A stretch of 64,000 bases of DNA from Actinomycetospora endophytica (lineage in GTDB: Bacteria; Actinomycetota; Actinomycetes; Mycobacteriales; Pseudonocardiaceae): assembly GCF_021026375.1 (NCBI RefSeq), contig NZ_JAJNDB010000007.1, positions 248,001 through 312,000 on the forward strand, in the 5' to 3' direction. The notes below the pieces were generated by a model. It was not told the origin of the DNA and did no database searches. It was given only the letters and a program-made list of their open reading frames with translations. Positions 1 through 9,992 of the stretch are shown one piece after another. The first letter of the stretch is position 1. The number at the start of each line of letters is the position of its first letter. The position numbers and the translations under genes are program-made.

Positions 1-513
1 ACCGTCGTTGTAGGTCACGTGGATCGGCCGCGGCGCGCTGGACTGCCGGGAGAGCGTCCGCGCCAGTGGTCGGTACCCGCGGGTGATCAGGTAGTGGACG
101 GCCGTCCCGGCGACCGCGAGCAGGGGCAGGCCCGCGCCGCAGGCCGTGCCGACCGCCGCCGCCACCCACACCGTCGCCGCCGTCGTGAGTCCCCGGACGG
201 CGTCGCGGCGGACGAAGATCAGCCCGCCGCCGATGAAGCCGATGCCGGACACGATCTGCGCCGCGATGCGCGAGGGGTCGAGCGCGACGTGCTCGAGCGC
301 GAGCAGGTCACCGAAGCCGTACTTCGAGACGAGCATGAACGCGGCGGACCCGACCCCGACCAGGGCGTGGGTGCGCAGCCCGGCGCTCTTGGCCGCGAGC
401 TCGCGCTCGATCCCGATGACGGTGCACAGCACGAGGGCGAGCAACAGGTCGAGGATCACGAGCCACTGCACGCCGAGGTCCGATGCCCACAGCACCGGGA
501 ACGTCCCGCCCAT
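1..513 (-). CDS. MgtC/SapB family membrane protein (C-terminus cut by window edge)
   Basis: The reverse strand is open from an ATG at 513 to the window edge, giving about 171 residues. They form several hydrophobic helices around a [16 protein letters not shown] segment and GIGFIGGG, both typical of the MgtC/SapB inner-membrane family. Members are linked to magnesium limitation or intramacrophage survival in some bacteria, but the biochemical role here is unknown. An in-frame ATG also lies at 519; I prefer 513 because GGAGAGG lies about six bases before it. The gene diverges from trmD with under 40 bases between starts. In most actinobacteria rimM precedes trmD, so this gene may interrupt that cluster. 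Confidence 0.85.
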   Translation of the reverse strand, partial: MGGTFPVLWASDLGVQWLVILDLLLALVLCTVIGIERELAAKSAGLRTHALVGVGSAAFMLVSKYGFGDLLALEHVALDPSRIAAQIVSGIGFIGGGLIFVRRDAVRGLTTAATVWVAAAVGTACGAGLPLLAVAGTAVHYLITRGYRPLARTLSRQSSAPRPIHVTYNDG

Positions 514-551
514 TCGCATCCTCTCCGCGGGGCACCCGGCAGGATCCCGGC

Positions 552-1325
552 GTGCGCATCGACGTCGTCACGATCTTCCCTGGTTACCTCGGACCGCTCG
601 ACGAGGCCCTCGTCGGGCGGGCACGGCGGGCCGGGCTGATCGACCTGCACGTGCACGACCTGCGCGCCTGGGCCACCGGGGTGCACAAGGCGGTCGACGA
701 CTCGCCCTACGGCGGTGGTCCGGGCATGGTCATGGTGCCGACCGTCTGGGGCGAGGCGCTGGACGCCGTCCGGGCCGAGTCGCCCGACGAGCCCGGCCTG
801 CTGCTGGTCCCGACCCCCGCCGGGGCGCCGCTCACCCAGGCCCGCGCCGCCGCGTGGGCGGGGGAGCCGCGGCTCGTGCTCGCCTGCGGGCGCTACGAGG
901 GGATCGACGCGCGGGTCACCGCCGACGCCGCCCGCCACGGCCGCGTCGAGGAGTTCTCGCTCGGCGACTACGTGCTCGCCGGCGGCGAGGTCGCGGCCCT
1001 GGTCGCCGTGGAGGCGGTGTCCCGGCTGGTCCCGGGCGTGCTCGGCAACCCGGAGTCCGCGGAGCTCGACTCCTTCTCGGACGGCCTGCTCGAGGCCCCC
1101 GCCTTCACCCGCCCGGAGTCCTGGCGCGACCTCGACGTCCCCGGGGTGCTGCGCGGCGGCGACCACGGGGCGGTGGCCCGCTGGCGGCGCGACCGCTCGC
1201 TGGAGCGCACCGCCGCCGTCCGCCCCGACCTCCTCGACGGGCTGCTCGCCGCCCACGGGGCCGCGGTGTTCGACCGGCACGACCGGGAGGTCCTGGCCGC
1301 GGCGGGCTACGAGGTCCCGGGCTGA
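552..1325 (+). CDS. trmD: tRNA (guanine-37-N1)-methyltransferase TrmD
   Basis: TrmD methylates G37 next to the anticodon of a tRNA subset using S-adenosylmethionine, which prevents +1 frameshifting. The product is 257 residues, a normal length. It begins [10 protein letters not shown] and has the SPOUT trefoil-knot segments [13 protein letters not shown] (about residues 110-122) and [11 protein letters not shown] (about 136-146). The GTG at 552 is chosen because it matches the usual family N-terminus; the open frame continues upstream without similarity. A strong hairpin follows the stop, so rplS probably has its own transcript, although trmD and rplS are neighbours in most bacteria. Confidence 0.97.
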   Translation: MRIDVVTIFPGYLGPLDEALVGRARRAGLIDLHVHDLRAWATGVHKAVDDSPYGGGPGMVMVPTVWGEALDAVRAESPDEPGLLLVPTPAGAPLTQARAAAWAGEPRLVLACGRYEGIDARVTADAARHGRVEEFSLGDYVLAGGEVAALVAVEAVSRLVPGVLGNPESAELDSFSDGLLEAPAFTRPESWRDLDVPGVLRGGDHGAVARWRRDRSLERTAAVRPDLLDGLLAAHGAAVFDRHDREVLAAAGYEVPG

Positions 1326-1338
1326 GGCGACGGGTCCG

Positions 1339-1357
1339 GCCCCCGCCCACCGGGGGC
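1339..1357 (+). terminator. Hairpin after trmD
   Basis: GCCCCCG and CGGGGGC pair perfectly around a five-base loop, 13 bases after the trmD stop. There is no T-run, as is common for actinobacterial hairpin terminators. Confidence 0.5.
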
Positions 1358-1555
1358 GGCGGAGCGGTCTGGCAGACTGGGGGAGTTGCCACGGGCCGGG
1401 ATATCGGCTTCCGGGTCCGTCCGCGTGACGCGAATCCGGCCGCATCCGGCGGGACCGTCGCGAGCAACACGGTACGAACCCATCCGGTCGCACGGCCGCC
1501 GTCGTCCCCGACGGTGCGTGCCGGGCCGACCCGTGAGACGCGAGGACGACGAGCC

Positions 1556-1915
1556 ATGAACGCCCTGGACGAGCTCGACGCGCAGTCGCTGCGCTCCGAC
1601 ATCCCGGACTTCCGTCCGGGTGACACCGTCAAGGTGCACGTCAAGGTCATCGAGGGTTCACGCTCCCGTGTACAGGTCTTCCAGGGCGTCGTGATCCGTC
1701 GCCACGGCGGTGGCCTCCGGGAAACCTTCACCGTCCGTAAGGTCTCCTTCGGCGTCGGAGTGGAGCGCACCTTCCCGGTGCACTCGCCGAACATCGACCA
1801 CATCGAGGTCGTCACCCGCGGTGACGTCCGTCGCGCGAAGCTCTACTACCTCCGTGACCTCCGCGGCAAGGCCGCGAAGATCCGCGAGAAGCGCGAGACC
1901 ACCCCCGCTTCCTGA
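1556..1915 (+). CDS. rplS: 50S ribosomal protein L19
   Basis: L19 lies at the interface of the 30S and 50S subunits. The product is 119 residues, a normal length, with [18 protein letters not shown] near the N-terminus and [20 protein letters not shown] in the core. The ATG at 1556 starts the conserved protein; the long open frame upstream is non-coding read-through. About 200 bases separate the trmD hairpin from this start. They contain a CAGACT box near 1373, similar to the one before ispG, so an independent promoter with a leader is likely but unproven. Confidence 0.97.
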   Translation: MNALDELDAQSLRSDIPDFRPGDTVKVHVKVIEGSRSRVQVFQGVVIRRHGGGLRETFTVRKVSFGVGVERTFPVHSPNIDHIEVVTRGDVRRAKLYYLRDLRGKAAKIREKRETTPAS

Positions 1916-1967
1916 GCGGGTGGTGCCCCGGTGCGGTCTCCCTGTGCTGACTCCCGACGCCGTCTCC

Positions 1968-1973
1968 TAGCCT
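1968..1973 (+). promoter_or_regulatory. -10 box TAGCCT of a probable leaderless lepB promoter
   Basis: TAGCCT ends six bases before the lepB GTG and no ribosome binding site is visible. This is the usual arrangement of actinobacterial leaderless transcripts, in which transcription starts at the start codon. The -35 region is not convincing. Confidence 0.45.
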
Positions 1974-1979
1974 GATCTC

Positions 1980-4154
1980 GTGCCACCTTCCGACGAGCCC
2001 GGTCGCCGCTACCGCTCGCCCCGTCACGGGGAGCCCGACTCGCGGTGGGGCGGGCCCGGCGCGGCCGACCCGGCCGACGATCCCTACGGGGACGTGAGCG
2101 GCGGGCGCGCGTCGGGAGGCAGGCACGGGACGCCCGACGACGCCGGCCCCCGGCACGGAGCCCCGGACGACGCGCCGTCGGGTCGCTCGCGGCACGGCGA
2201 GCCCGCGGCCCCGGCGCCGTGGCCGCCGCCGACCGCGCTGCCGCACGCGACCGGCGCGCCTGCCCCGCGGTTCGGTACCGACGACGCCGGGCGTGACCCG
2301 TCGGCGTCCCGGTTCGGCAGCGGGGAGCACGGCCGCGGCGCGGACCCGGCCCGCCCGTCGTCCTACGGCGCACCGAACGGCCACGGCCCGGGGCAGTCGC
2401 CGTCGTCGCCCTCGTTCGGGCAGGCCCCGTCCTCGCCGCCCTACGAGCAGGCGCCGTCGTCGTACGGCCAGCCGCCCTCGTCACCGCCCTACGGCCAGCC
2501 GCCCTCCTCGCCGTCGCACGAGCAGGCGCCGTCCTACGGCCAGGGCCCGTCGTCGTACGGCCAGCAGCCGTCGTCGCCCTCGTCGCCCTACGGCCAGGCG
2601 CCGCCCTCGCCGCCGTACGGGCAGCCGCCGTCGTACGGCCAGGCCCCGCCGCAGGGCGGCCCGGCCGGGTACGGCCGCGGGCCGTCCTCGCCGACGTCGG
2701 CGACACCGACCCAGGGGCCGACCGGTCAGAACGGCCAGGGCGCGTGGGCCGGCGCGCCGGGCTCCGGCAACGGTCCGGCGAGCGGCAGCGGCCAGTACCC
2801 CGCCGCGGGCCACGGCGGCGCGACCGGCCCCGGGTCCACGGCCGTCCAGCCGGCCGCCTCGGGTGGCCGTCCGTCGTCGACGGCGGTGCAACCGCCCGTC
2901 CCGGAGCAGCCGGCTCCGGCCGATGCGCCGCTGCTCTCGGGCGGCATCCCGCCGCCGGTCAAGAAGCGCGAGGAGTCCGCGGGGGCGCGGCCCGGCCGGT
3001 CGTCGGGCGACGGCGCCGAGGACGCGAGCACCACCGCCCTCGGCGCGAGCGGCCACCGTCACCGCCGCGGCGGCGGCGCCGCCGCCGGACCCGGTCGCGG
3101 TGACGACGCCTCGGGGCCCGGTCGTCGCTCCGGCGGCAAGGACGCCGACGACGATTCCCCGGGCGGGAAGAAGAAGCGCAAGGGCTCGTTCTGGCGCGAG
3201 CTGCCGCTGCTCGTCGTCGTCGCGATCGTCCTGACCTTCGTCATCCAGACGTTCATCGCCCGCATCTACGTGATCCCGTCGGCGTCGATGGAGCAGACGC
3301 TGCACGGCTGCGACGGCTGCGCGAACGACCGCGTCGCCGTCGACAAGGTCACCTACCGCTTCAGCGACCCCTCGCCCGGCGACGTCGTCGTGTTCAAGGG
3401 CCCGCAGGCGTGGCTCGACAACGACGAGGTCGGCGACGAGCAGCCGTCGAGCAACGCGTTGATCCGCGGATTCCAGGACGCGTTGTCGCTGGTCGGCCTG
3501 GCGGCGCCGAACGAGAAGGACTTCGTCAAGCGCGTCATCGCCACCGGCGGCCAGACGGTCGCGTGCTGCGACACCCAGAACCACGTGCTGGTCAACGGCA
3601 GGCCGATCAACGAGCCCTACCTGTACTACCAGCCGGGGCTCGGCAACAAGCAGGCCACGTTCGACCCGGTGCGGGTGCCGGACGGCCAGCTCTGGGTGAT
3701 GGGCGACAACCGCAACAACTCGGCGGACGCCCGGTTCCACGGCCCGGTGCCGGTCAGCGACGTCATCGGCAAGGTCCGGGTCGTGGTGCTGCCGATCAGC
3801 CGCTGGCGCACCGTGCCCGCGATCGATCCGCAGACCACGACGACGGCGCTGGGCGCCACGTCCACGCCCCTCGGGACCGGGACCGCCGGGGCCGCGGCCG
3901 GTGCGCTGCTGGCCGTCCCCGTCGTGGGGGTCGGGCGACGGCTGCGTCGTGCGACGGGCTCCCAGACCTCGACGGCGGCGCCGCCGCGGCCCGGGGAGGA
4001 CGAGGTCGGGCAGGCTGTCGATGACGGACTGCCGGTCGAAGCCGGGCTGCCGGTCGAAGCCGGGCCGCCGGTCGAAGCCGGGCCGCCGGACGAAGCCGGG
4101 CCGCCGGACGCCGACGGTGACGCCCCCGAGGTGGCGGAGGCCGACCGGGAGTGA
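1980..4154 (+). CDS. lepB: Signal peptidase I with a very long disordered N-terminus
   Basis: Type I signal peptidase removes signal peptides from secreted proteins at the membrane. The catalytic half begins near residue 404 with [11 protein letters not shown], a membrane helix (about 408-427), followed by the nucleophile in IPSASMEQT (Ser436), the general-base lysine in [11 protein letters not shown] (Lys517) and the [12 protein letters not shown] box. The first 400 residues are Pro/Gly/Ser/Gln-rich with repeated YGQ-PPSSPP units and a basic patch just before the helix, so they should be cytoplasmic and disordered. The 724-residue length is more than twice the usual size. The C-terminus carries a second weak hydrophobic stretch and five PVEAG-like repeats. 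The stop overlaps the rnhB start (GTGA). Confidence 0.95.
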   Translation: MPPSDEPGRRYRSPRHGEPDSRWGGPGAADPADDPYGDVSGGRASGGRHGTPDDAGPRHGAPDDAPSGRSRHGEPAAPAPWPPPTALPHATGAPAPRFGTDDAGRDPSASRFGSGEHGRGADPARPSSYGAPNGHGPGQSPSSPSFGQAPSSPPYEQAPSSYGQPPSSPPYGQPPSSPSHEQAPSYGQGPSSYGQQPSSPSSPYGQAPPSPPYGQPPSYGQAPPQGGPAGYGRGPSSPTSATPTQGPTGQNGQGAWAGAPGSGNGPASGSGQYPAAGHGGATGPGSTAVQPAASGGRPSSTAVQPPVPEQPAPADAPLLSGGIPPPVKKREESAGARPGRSSGDGAEDASTTALGASGHRHRRGGGAAAGPGRGDDASGPGRRSGGKDADDDSPGGKKKRKGSFWRELPLLVVVAIVLTFVIQTFIARIYVIPSASMEQTLHGCDGCANDRVAVDKVTYRFSDPSPGDVVVFKGPQAWLDNDEVGDEQPSSNALIRGFQDALSLVGLAAPNEKDFVKRVIATGGQTVACCDTQNHVLVNGRPINEPYLYYQPGLGNKQATFDPVRVPDGQLWVMGDNRNNSADARFHGPVPVSDVIGKVRVVVLPISRWRTVPAIDPQTTTTALGATSTPLGTGTAGAAAGALLAVPVVGVGRRLRRATGSQTSTAAPPRPGEDEVGQAVDDGLPVEAGLPVEAGPPVEAGPPDEAGPPDADGDAPEVAEADRE
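4029..4112 (+). repeat. 18-bp tandem repeat in the lepB 3' end
   Basis: About 4.5 copies of an 18-base unit (CTGCCGGTCGAAGCCGGG and variants) encode successive [12 protein letters not shown] hexapeptides near the signal peptidase C-terminus. Such a repeat is likely to vary in copy number between strains. Confidence 0.9.
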
Positions 4155-5041
4155 CGTCCGCACGATCCCGCCCCGGAGGCGACGGACGTGCCCGGACCGG
4201 AGGACGTCCGCGCCGCCGCGCCCGCCCGCTGCCGCCCCGGACCGGGGTGCAGCCGCCGCGGGCGATCATCCGGCGCTCCAGCGAGTCGTGGGCGCTGCAA
4301 TCGGCGCTCGAGCGGCACGGCCTCGGACCCGTCGTCGGTGTCGACGAGGCCGGCCGCGGGGCCTGTGCGGGGCCGCTCGCCGTCGCGGCGTGCATCCTGC
4401 GGCCGAACGACGCCGCCCGCTTCGAGGGCCTCACCGACTCGAAGCTGCTCAGCGCCGAGGAGCGCGAGCGGCTCGCGAAGGTGGTGCTGCGCCGCGCCGT
4501 CGACCACTGCGTGGTGCTGGTCGACCCCGCGGAGGTCGACCGCCGCGGCGTGCACGCCGCGAACATCGACGGCATGCGCCGGGCGGTGGCCCGCCTCGGG
4601 GTCCGGCCGGGCTACGTGCTCACCGACGGCTTCGCGGTCCACGGCTTCGGGGTGCCCAGCCTCGCGGTGCCCAAGGGCGACCTGGCGGCCGCGTGCGTGG
4701 CAGCGGCGTCGATCCTCGCCAAGACCACCCGGGACCGGCTGATGACCGAGCTGCACGAGCGCCGGCCGGAGTACGGGTTCGACCTCCACAAGGGCTACTC
4801 GACCCCGACGCACGTCGCAGCGCTCGCCGAGCACGGCCCGAGCGCCGATCATCGCTACAGCTTCGTGAACGTCGCCGGAGCGGCTCGCCTCGCCGCCGGT
4901 CGGGCGGCAGACTCGCCGGACGGGGCGGTGGGCCACAATGATGACGTCGTGGACGACGAGCTCACGGAGTTCGCGTCCGACGAGGTCGACGTCATCGAGG
5001 GCATGACGGACGCCGAGGCGGAGGGGGGAGAGGAACCATGA
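4151..5041 (+). CDS. rnhB: Ribonuclease HII
   Basis: RNase HII cuts RNA in RNA/DNA hybrids and incises at single ribonucleotides in DNA. The DEAGRG motif gives acidic residues Asp65 and Glu66; further conserved blocks are the [26 protein letters not shown] and [12 protein letters not shown] segments. The start GTG overlaps the lepB stop by four bases. The first 33 residues are Arg/Pro-rich and may not be conserved. The last 35 residues form an acidic tail that runs to an ATGA overlap with the next gene. A GTG at 4949 preceded by CACAAT lies in this tail, so a short second product or an internal promoter for the next gene is conceivable. Confidence 0.95.
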   Translation: MTSARSRPGGDGRARTGGRPRRRARPLPPRTGVQPPRAIIRRSSESWALQSALERHGLGPVVGVDEAGRGACAGPLAVAACILRPNDAARFEGLTDSKLLSAEERERLAKVVLRRAVDHCVVLVDPAEVDRRGVHAANIDGMRRAVARLGVRPGYVLTDGFAVHGFGVPSLAVPKGDLAAACVAAASILAKTTRDRLMTELHERRPEYGFDLHKGYSTPTHVAALAEHGPSADHRYSFVNVAGAARLAAGRAADSPDGAVGHNDDVVDDELTEFASDEVDVIEGMTDAEAEGGEEP

Positions 5042-5358
5042 GCGCGGAAGATCTCGAGAAGTACGAGACCGACATGGAGCTGTCGCTCTACCGCGAGTAC
5101 CGCGACATCGTGAGCCAGTTCTCCTACGTCGTCGAGACCGAGCGCCGGTTCTACCTGGCGAACACGGTCGACGTGGCGGTGCGCAACGCCGATGGCGAGG
5201 TGTACTTCGAGGTGCGGATGTCCGACGCGTGGGTCTGGGACATGTACCGGCCCGCGCGGTTCGTCAAGAACGTCCGCGTCGTGACGTTCAAGGACGTCAA
5301 CGTCGAGGAGCTCGACAAGCCCGAGCTCCGTCTCGAGGACGGTCCGTTCGGCGGCTGA
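5038..5358 (+). CDS. DUF2469 family protein
   Basis: The 106-residue protein starts [20 protein letters not shown] and contains [19 protein letters not shown] and [26 protein letters not shown]. It is a small actinobacterial family of unknown function that follows rnhB in mycobacteria (Rv2901c) as here. It has no signal peptide or membrane helix. The start overlaps the rnhB stop (ATGA), which indicates translational coupling. I infer no function. Confidence 0.9.
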   Translation: MSAEDLEKYETDMELSLYREYRDIVSQFSYVVETERRFYLANTVDVAVRNADGEVYFEVRMSDAWVWDMYRPARFVKNVRVVTFKDVNVEELDKPELRLEDGPFGG

Positions 5359-5540
5359 CCCGCCGCCGTCGGCCGCGGCCGCCGCGTCAGGCGGCGTAGC
5401 GCTCCGTCCACAGTCCGTACCTGACCCCCGGGTTGTCCACAGCTCGCCCGACGACGCTGTCCGTCGCCGCCCGCCCCCGGCCACCGTGATCTCCGCAGGG
5501 GGCGGCCCGGCCGCCCTCTCCGACGCGGTGGGAGGCGGCG

Positions 5541-5975
5541 GTGGGAGTCGGCGAGGTGGGCAGCAGCGGCTCGGGTGGCTCGGGCGGCGCCGGGGGCGAG
5601 GCGGCGGTGCACCGGGCGCCCAGGGCGTCCGACGAGCTCGGGCGGACCGGTGAGCAGGTCGCGGTCGAGCACCTGGTCGCCCGGGGGCTGGTGGTGCTGG
5701 CGCGCAACTGGCGGCGGCGCGAGGGCGAGCTGGACGTCGTGGCGACCGACGGGCGCAGCCTGGTCGTCTGCGAGGTGAAGACCCGCTCCGGGGTGGGCTA
5801 CGGCCTGCCGGTGGAAGCGGTGACGCGCGCGAAGGCCGCCCGGATCCGCCGGCTCGCCCAGCAGTGGCTCGCGGAGTCGCGGGCGCGCTGGGTCGAGGTG
5901 CGCTTCGACGTGGTCGCGGTCCTGCTGGTGCCCGGCCGGACCCCGGAGATCGAGCACTACGAGGGGGCCTTCTGA
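5541..5975 (+). CDS. UPF0102 (YraN) family nuclease-like protein
   Basis: After a Gly/Ser-rich start, residues from about 35 on match the YraN family: GRTGEQVAVEHLVARG, NWRRREGELDVVATDG and LVVCEVKTRSG, the last two forming an E/D-EVK endonuclease-like fold related to Holliday-junction resolvases. The activity of the family is not established. It sits directly before comM and dprA, as in mycobacteria, and its stop shares a base with the comM ATG (TGATG). The 182 bases upstream hold only a weak hairpin (5380-5396); the GTG at 5541 is the likely start, though a shorter protein is possible. Confidence 0.9.
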   Translation: MGVGEVGSSGSGGSGGAGGEAAVHRAPRASDELGRTGEQVAVEHLVARGLVVLARNWRRREGELDVVATDGRSLVVCEVKTRSGVGYGLPVEAVTRAKAARIRRLAQQWLAESRARWVEVRFDVVAVLLVPGRTPEIEHYEGAF

Positions 5976-7492
5976 TGGGCCTCGCGCGCTCGTGGTCGAT
6001 CGGTCTGCACGGCGTCGAGGGCGACCTCGTGGAGATCGAGGCGGACGTCGGGATCGGGCTCCCGGGGCTGTCCCTGGTGGGGCTGCCCGACGCGGCGCTC
6101 GCCGAGGCCCGCGACCGGGTCCGCGCCGCGGTCGTCAACTCCGGGCAGATCTGGCCGAACCGCAAGATCACGCTGGCGCTCTCGCCCGCGACGCTGCCCA
6201 AACAGGGGTCGAGCTACGACCTCGCGCTGGCCTGCGGCGTGCTCGCGGCGGACGACCGGCTCGCCGCCGACGCCCTCGAGGGCGTGGTGCTCTTGGGCGA
6301 GCTCGCCCTCGACGGCCGCATCCGGGACGTCCGCGGGGTGCTGCCGTGCGTCATGGCGGCGCGCCGCGCCGGGGTGAAGCGGGTCGTCGTGCCCGCGAAC
6401 GCCCTCGACGAGGCGGGCCTGGTGGACGGGGTCGAGCTGTTCGGGGCCTCGCACCTGTGCGAGGTGCTGGCCTGGCTGCGCCGGGAGGGAGACCTTCCCG
6501 GGCCGGAGACCCGGCCGCGCTCGCGGTCGCGGCCCCCGATCGACGACCTCGCGGACGTGGTCGGCCAGGAGCCCGCCCGCCGCGCGATCGAGGTGGCCGC
6601 CGCCGGCGGGCACCATCTGCTGTTCGTCGGCCCGCCCGGCTCCGGCAAGACGATGCTGGCCCGCCGGCTGACGGGCCTGCTGCCGGACCTCGTCGTCGAG
6701 GAGGCGATGGAGGTCGCCGCGGTGCGCTCGCTGGCCGGAGCGCTGCCGCCCGACGAGGAACTGCCGATCACGCCGCCGTTCGTCGCCCCGCACCACGGGG
6801 TGTCCGCGGCGGCGCTGGTCGGCGGCGGGTCGGGCCTGGCGCGGCCGGGCGCGGTCTCGATGGCGCACCGCGGCGTGCTGTTCCTCGACGAGGTCTTCGA
6901 GTTCGGTCCGCACCTGCTGGACTGCCTGCGCACCCCGCTCGAGGAGGGCGAGGTGCGGCTGGCCCGCAAGGACGGGGTCGTGCGCTACCCGGCGCGCTTC
7001 CAACTGGTCATGGCGGCGAACCCGTGCCCCTGCGCGCCGCCGCGCCCGGCCGACTGCCAGTGCGGTCCGAACCAGCTGCGGCGCTACGCGGGCCGGCTGT
7101 CCGGGCCGATGCTCGACCGGGTCGACCTGCGGGTCGTGTTCGAGGCGGTGGGCTCGCTGGATCGCGGGCCCGACGAGACACCCGAGGACACCGCCACCGT
7201 GCGCGGCCGGGTGCTCGCGGCGCGGGAGCGTGCCCGCGAGCGGTGGCGGGCGTCGGGCTGGCTCAGCAACGCCGAGGTGCCCGGTCCGGCCCTGCGCCGC
7301 CACGTACCGATCCCGCGCGACGCGGCCATGGATCTCGACCGGAAGCTGCGCAGCGGGCTCCTCACGGCGAGAGGACTCGATCGGTGCTTGCGCGTGGCAT
7401 GGACGCTGTGCGATCTCCGCGGGGGCGAGCGCCCCGACGCCGCCGACGTGCACGCCGCCCTCGAGCTCAAGCACGAGGGGTCGGCGGTATGA
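5975..7492 (+). CDS. comM: YifB/ComM family Mg-chelatase-like AAA+ ATPase
   Basis: The 505-residue protein has an N-terminal ChlI-like domain (GLPGLSLVGLPDAALAEARDRV), a Walker A GPPGSGKT near residue 219, Walker B VLFLDEV near 301-307, a Cys-rich NPCPCAPP segment and a C-terminal Mg-chelatase-like domain. ComM in Vibrio is a hexameric helicase that promotes branch migration during natural transformation. Despite the family name it has no demonstrated metal-chelatase role. It lies between yraN and dprA with one-base and four-base overlaps, so the three are almost certainly one transcript for DNA uptake or recombination. Confidence 0.95.
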   Translation: MGLARSWSIGLHGVEGDLVEIEADVGIGLPGLSLVGLPDAALAEARDRVRAAVVNSGQIWPNRKITLALSPATLPKQGSSYDLALACGVLAADDRLAADALEGVVLLGELALDGRIRDVRGVLPCVMAARRAGVKRVVVPANALDEAGLVDGVELFGASHLCEVLAWLRREGDLPGPETRPRSRSRPPIDDLADVVGQEPARRAIEVAAAGGHHLLFVGPPGSGKTMLARRLTGLLPDLVVEEAMEVAAVRSLAGALPPDEELPITPPFVAPHHGVSAAALVGGGSGLARPGAVSMAHRGVLFLDEVFEFGPHLLDCLRTPLEEGEVRLARKDGVVRYPARFQLVMAANPCPCAPPRPADCQCGPNQLRRYAGRLSGPMLDRVDLRVVFEAVGSLDRGPDETPEDTATVRGRVLAARERARERWRASGWLSNAEVPGPALRRHVPIPRDAAMDLDRKLRSGLLTARGLDRCLRVAWTLCDLRGGERPDAADVHAALELKHEGSAV

Positions 7493-8679
7493 GCGCCGAG
7501 GCCGAGCCGGGAACGCGCACCGATGACGACGGCGTCGCTGTCCCGGAGGAGGTGCTGCGCGCCCGTGCCTACCTGATGCGCCTCGCGGAGCCCCCGGCGC
7601 CGCGGTTGGCGCACCTCGTGGCCCTGCTCGGCCCGGTCGAGGCCGCCGAGCGCATCCGCGGGGGTGCCGACCTGGGCCGTCACGTCGGCGCCGAGGTCAA
7701 CGCGCGGCGCGATGTGGACCGGGTCGACGCCGACCTGGACGGCGTGCGCGCGCTCGGAGGCCGTCTCGTCGTGCCCGAGGACGCCGACTGGCCCGTCGCG
7801 GCGATGGCGGGCTTCGATCACCCGGGCCTCGACGCGAGCACCGACTGGGTGACGCCCCTGGGGCTCTGGGTGCGCGGACCGGGCTCGCTCGCCACGGTCG
7901 GTGACGCCGGGCACCGCAGCGTCGCGGTCGTCGGCTCGCGGGCGGCCACCGGGTACGGGCGGTGGGTGGCGCGCGAGTGGTCGGCCTCGCTCGCGGACGA
8001 GGGGTTGACGGTGGTGTCGGGCGCCGCGTTCGGGATCGACGGCGCGGCCCACCGGGGCGCTCTGGCCGTGGACGGGCGCACCGTCGCGGTCCTGGCCTGC
8101 GGCGTCGAGCGGGCCTACCCGGCCGCGCACGCCCGCCTGCTCGAGACCATCGCGGCGCAGGGCCTGGTGGTCAGCGAGTACCCCGTGGGGGCGGTGCCCG
8201 CCCGACACCGGTTCCTCGTCCGGAACCGCCTCATCGCCGCCCTGGCCAGCGGCACCCTCGTCGTGGAGGCCGGCGCCCGCAGCGGGGCCACCCGGACGGC
8301 CTCCGCCGCACTCGAGCTGGGGCGTCCGGTCATGGCGGTGCCGGGACCGGTCACGTCGGCGCTGTCGGTCGGCAGCCACCACCTCGCCCGCCAGCCCGGA
8401 GTGACGCTGGTCGGGTCGGTCGACGACGTGCTGGCGGACGTCGGCCCCGTGCGGGACTCCGACACGAGCCCCGTCCGCCCGAGCGGGCCCCTCGACGGCC
8501 TCTCGACGCCCGCCGTGCGCGTCCACGGCGCGCTGCGGGGGTTCGCGACGGCCACGGTCATCGCGCTCGCCCGGGAGTCCGGCGTCGACCCCAGCACGGT
8601 GCCCGCCGCGCTCGACGAGCTCGCCGCGGCGGGCCTCGTGATCCTGGACGGCGAGCGGGGGTGGTGCCGGTCCGGCTGA
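7489..8679 (+). CDS. dprA: DNA-processing protein DprA
   Basis: DprA binds incoming single-stranded DNA and loads RecA. The 396-residue product has an N-terminal helical region, then the Rossmann-like core with VAVVGSRAATGYG (about residues 145-157), SGAAFGIDGAAH, VLACGVERAYPA and the EAGARSGATRTA loop. A small winged-helix-like C-terminus follows. The ATG overlaps the comM stop (ATGA). The 131 bases to xerC contain no clear feature. Confidence 0.96.
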   Translation: MSAEAEPGTRTDDDGVAVPEEVLRARAYLMRLAEPPAPRLAHLVALLGPVEAAERIRGGADLGRHVGAEVNARRDVDRVDADLDGVRALGGRLVVPEDADWPVAAMAGFDHPGLDASTDWVTPLGLWVRGPGSLATVGDAGHRSVAVVGSRAATGYGRWVAREWSASLADEGLTVVSGAAFGIDGAAHRGALAVDGRTVAVLACGVERAYPAAHARLLETIAAQGLVVSEYPVGAVPARHRFLVRNRLIAALASGTLVVEAGARSGATRTASAALELGRPVMAVPGPVTSALSVGSHHLARQPGVTLVGSVDDVLADVGPVRDSDTSPVRPSGPLDGLSTPAVRVHGALRGFATATVIALARESGVDPSTVPAALDELAAAGLVILDGERGWCRSG

Positions 8680-8810
8680 CGCCCGGAGGCCTGCGACGAG
8701 CGGTTGCGGAGCGCGACGACCGCGACCGTTGCCCGACGGCGCCGTACGGTCACCGACGAGTGCGCGGCGGTGCTTGACGGCCCCGGCCCAGCCCGGGAGT
8801 CTCATCCGCG

Positions 8811-9992
8811 ATGACCGGCAGATTCCCCTCTCAGGGCTTCGACGCACAGGCCTCCGGGCCGAGCGCGGGGAGCCTCGGTGACGGGCCCGACCCGTCCGGG
8901 AAGGGACGGTCGGAGCGGTCACACAGAGCGACGAAATCGGAGATCCTCGCAGCTCGCGGCGTTGTCGACAGGGACGTCGACACCCCGCCTGTGGGTGACC
9001 TCCCGAGCGGCCTCGCGCGGGCCGTCGAGGACTTCGCCGAGCACCTGCGTCTCGAGCGCGGGCTCTCGGAGCACACCGTGCGCGGGTACACCGGGGACGT
9101 CACCGCGGCCCTGCGCCACCTCGCCGGGCGGCCGACCGCCCGGCGCAGCGCCGACGCGGACGGCCGGGAGGTCACGCTCGCCGATCTCGACCTGGCGGCC
9201 CTGCGGTCGTGGCTCGCCGCGGGCGCCGTCCAGACCGGGACGGCCGGGACCCCCGCGCGCGGCGGCTCGGCGGGCCGCCGCCCCGCGCAGCGGACCACCG
9301 TCGCCCGCCGCGCCGCCGCGGCCCGCGCGTTCACCGCGTGGGCCTCGCGCACCGGACGCGCCGCCACCGACCCCGGCGCCCGCCTCGCCTCGCCCCGGGC
9401 CCACCGCAGGCTCCCGGCCGTGCTGCGCACCGACCAGGCCGCCGCCGCGCTCGACAACGCCGCGGCCGGGGCCGCCGAGCACGACCCGGTCGCGCTGCGG
9501 GACCACCTGCTGCTCGAGCTGCTCTACGCCACCGGCATCCGCGTCTCGGAGCTCTGCGGGCTGGACGTGGACGACGTCGACGACGGCAGGCGGACCCTGC
9601 GGGTGCTCGGCAAGGGGGCCAAGGAGCGCACCGTCGTCTACGGCGGGCCCGCCGCGGCCGCGCTGGACGCCTGGCGCGCCGACGGGCGCCCCCACCTCGC
9701 CGTCGCGGGCTCTCCGCCCGCGCTGCTGCTCGGCGCCCGCGGTGGGCGCCTCGACCCGCGGATCGCCCGCACCGTCGTCCACGACGCGGCGCAGTCGGTC
9801 CCGGGCGCACCGGACATCGCACCGCACGGGTTGCGCCACTCCGCGGCCACCCATCTGCTCGAAGGGGGAGCGGACCTGAGAAGCGTCCAGGAATTGCTGG
9901 GACACGCCTCACCGGCGACGACCCAGCTCTACACCCACGTGACCGCCGACCGCTTGAGGGCCGTTCATGACTCCGCCCATCCCCGCGCCTGA
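8811..9992 (+). CDS. xerC: Tyrosine recombinase XerC
   Basis: The protein has a SAM-like N-terminal core-binding domain ([19 protein letters not shown]) and a catalytic domain with the full set: Arg in GIRVSEL (Arg244), Lys in GKGAKER, HGLRH, LGHAS and nucleophile Tyr374 in LYTHV. XerC acts with XerD at dif to resolve chromosome dimers. At 393 residues it is longer than usual because of an extra 60-residue N-terminus and an Ala/Gly-rich linker (about 140-160), so a later start is possible. The position between dprA and whiG matches other actinobacteria and argues for the housekeeping recombinase rather than a mobile-element integrase. Confidence 0.93.
   Translation: MTGRFPSQGFDAQASGPSAGSLGDGPDPSGKGRSERSHRATKSEILAARGVVDRDVDTPPVGDLPSGLARAVEDFAEHLRLERGLSEHTVRGYTGDVTAALRHLAGRPTARRSADADGREVTLADLDLAALRSWLAAGAVQTGTAGTPARGGSAGRRPAQRTTVARRAAAARAFTAWASRTGRAATDPGARLASPRAHRRLPAVLRTDQAAAALDNAAAGAAEHDPVALRDHLLLELLYATGIRVSELCGLDVDDVDDGRRTLRVLGKGAKERTVVYGGPAAAALDAWRADGRPHLAVAGSPPALLLGARGGRLDPRIARTVVHDAAQSVPGAPDIAPHGLRHSAATHLLEGGADLRSVQELLGHASPATTQLYTHVTADRLRAVHDSAHPRA

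Noticed and set aside
146-1555. Upstream extension of the rplS frame
   Set aside because: The frame runs through trmD in another phase; L19 similarity begins only at 1556.
2481-4163. 560-codon minus-strand open frame over lepB
   Set aside because: Low-complexity arginine-rich translation opposite a well-supported signal peptidase gene.
4949-5041. Separate small gene before the DUF2469 gene
   Set aside because: The 30-residue acidic frame is in phase with rnhB and has no own features; it is treated as the RNase HII tail.
5380-5396. Terminator after the DUF2469 gene
   Set aside because: Only a six-base stem without a T-tract in very GC-rich DNA; too weak to list as a feature.
8811-9992. Integrase of a mobile element
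   Set aside because: The recombinase sits in the conserved xerC position between dprA and whiG, with no attachment-site duplication or phage genes nearby.
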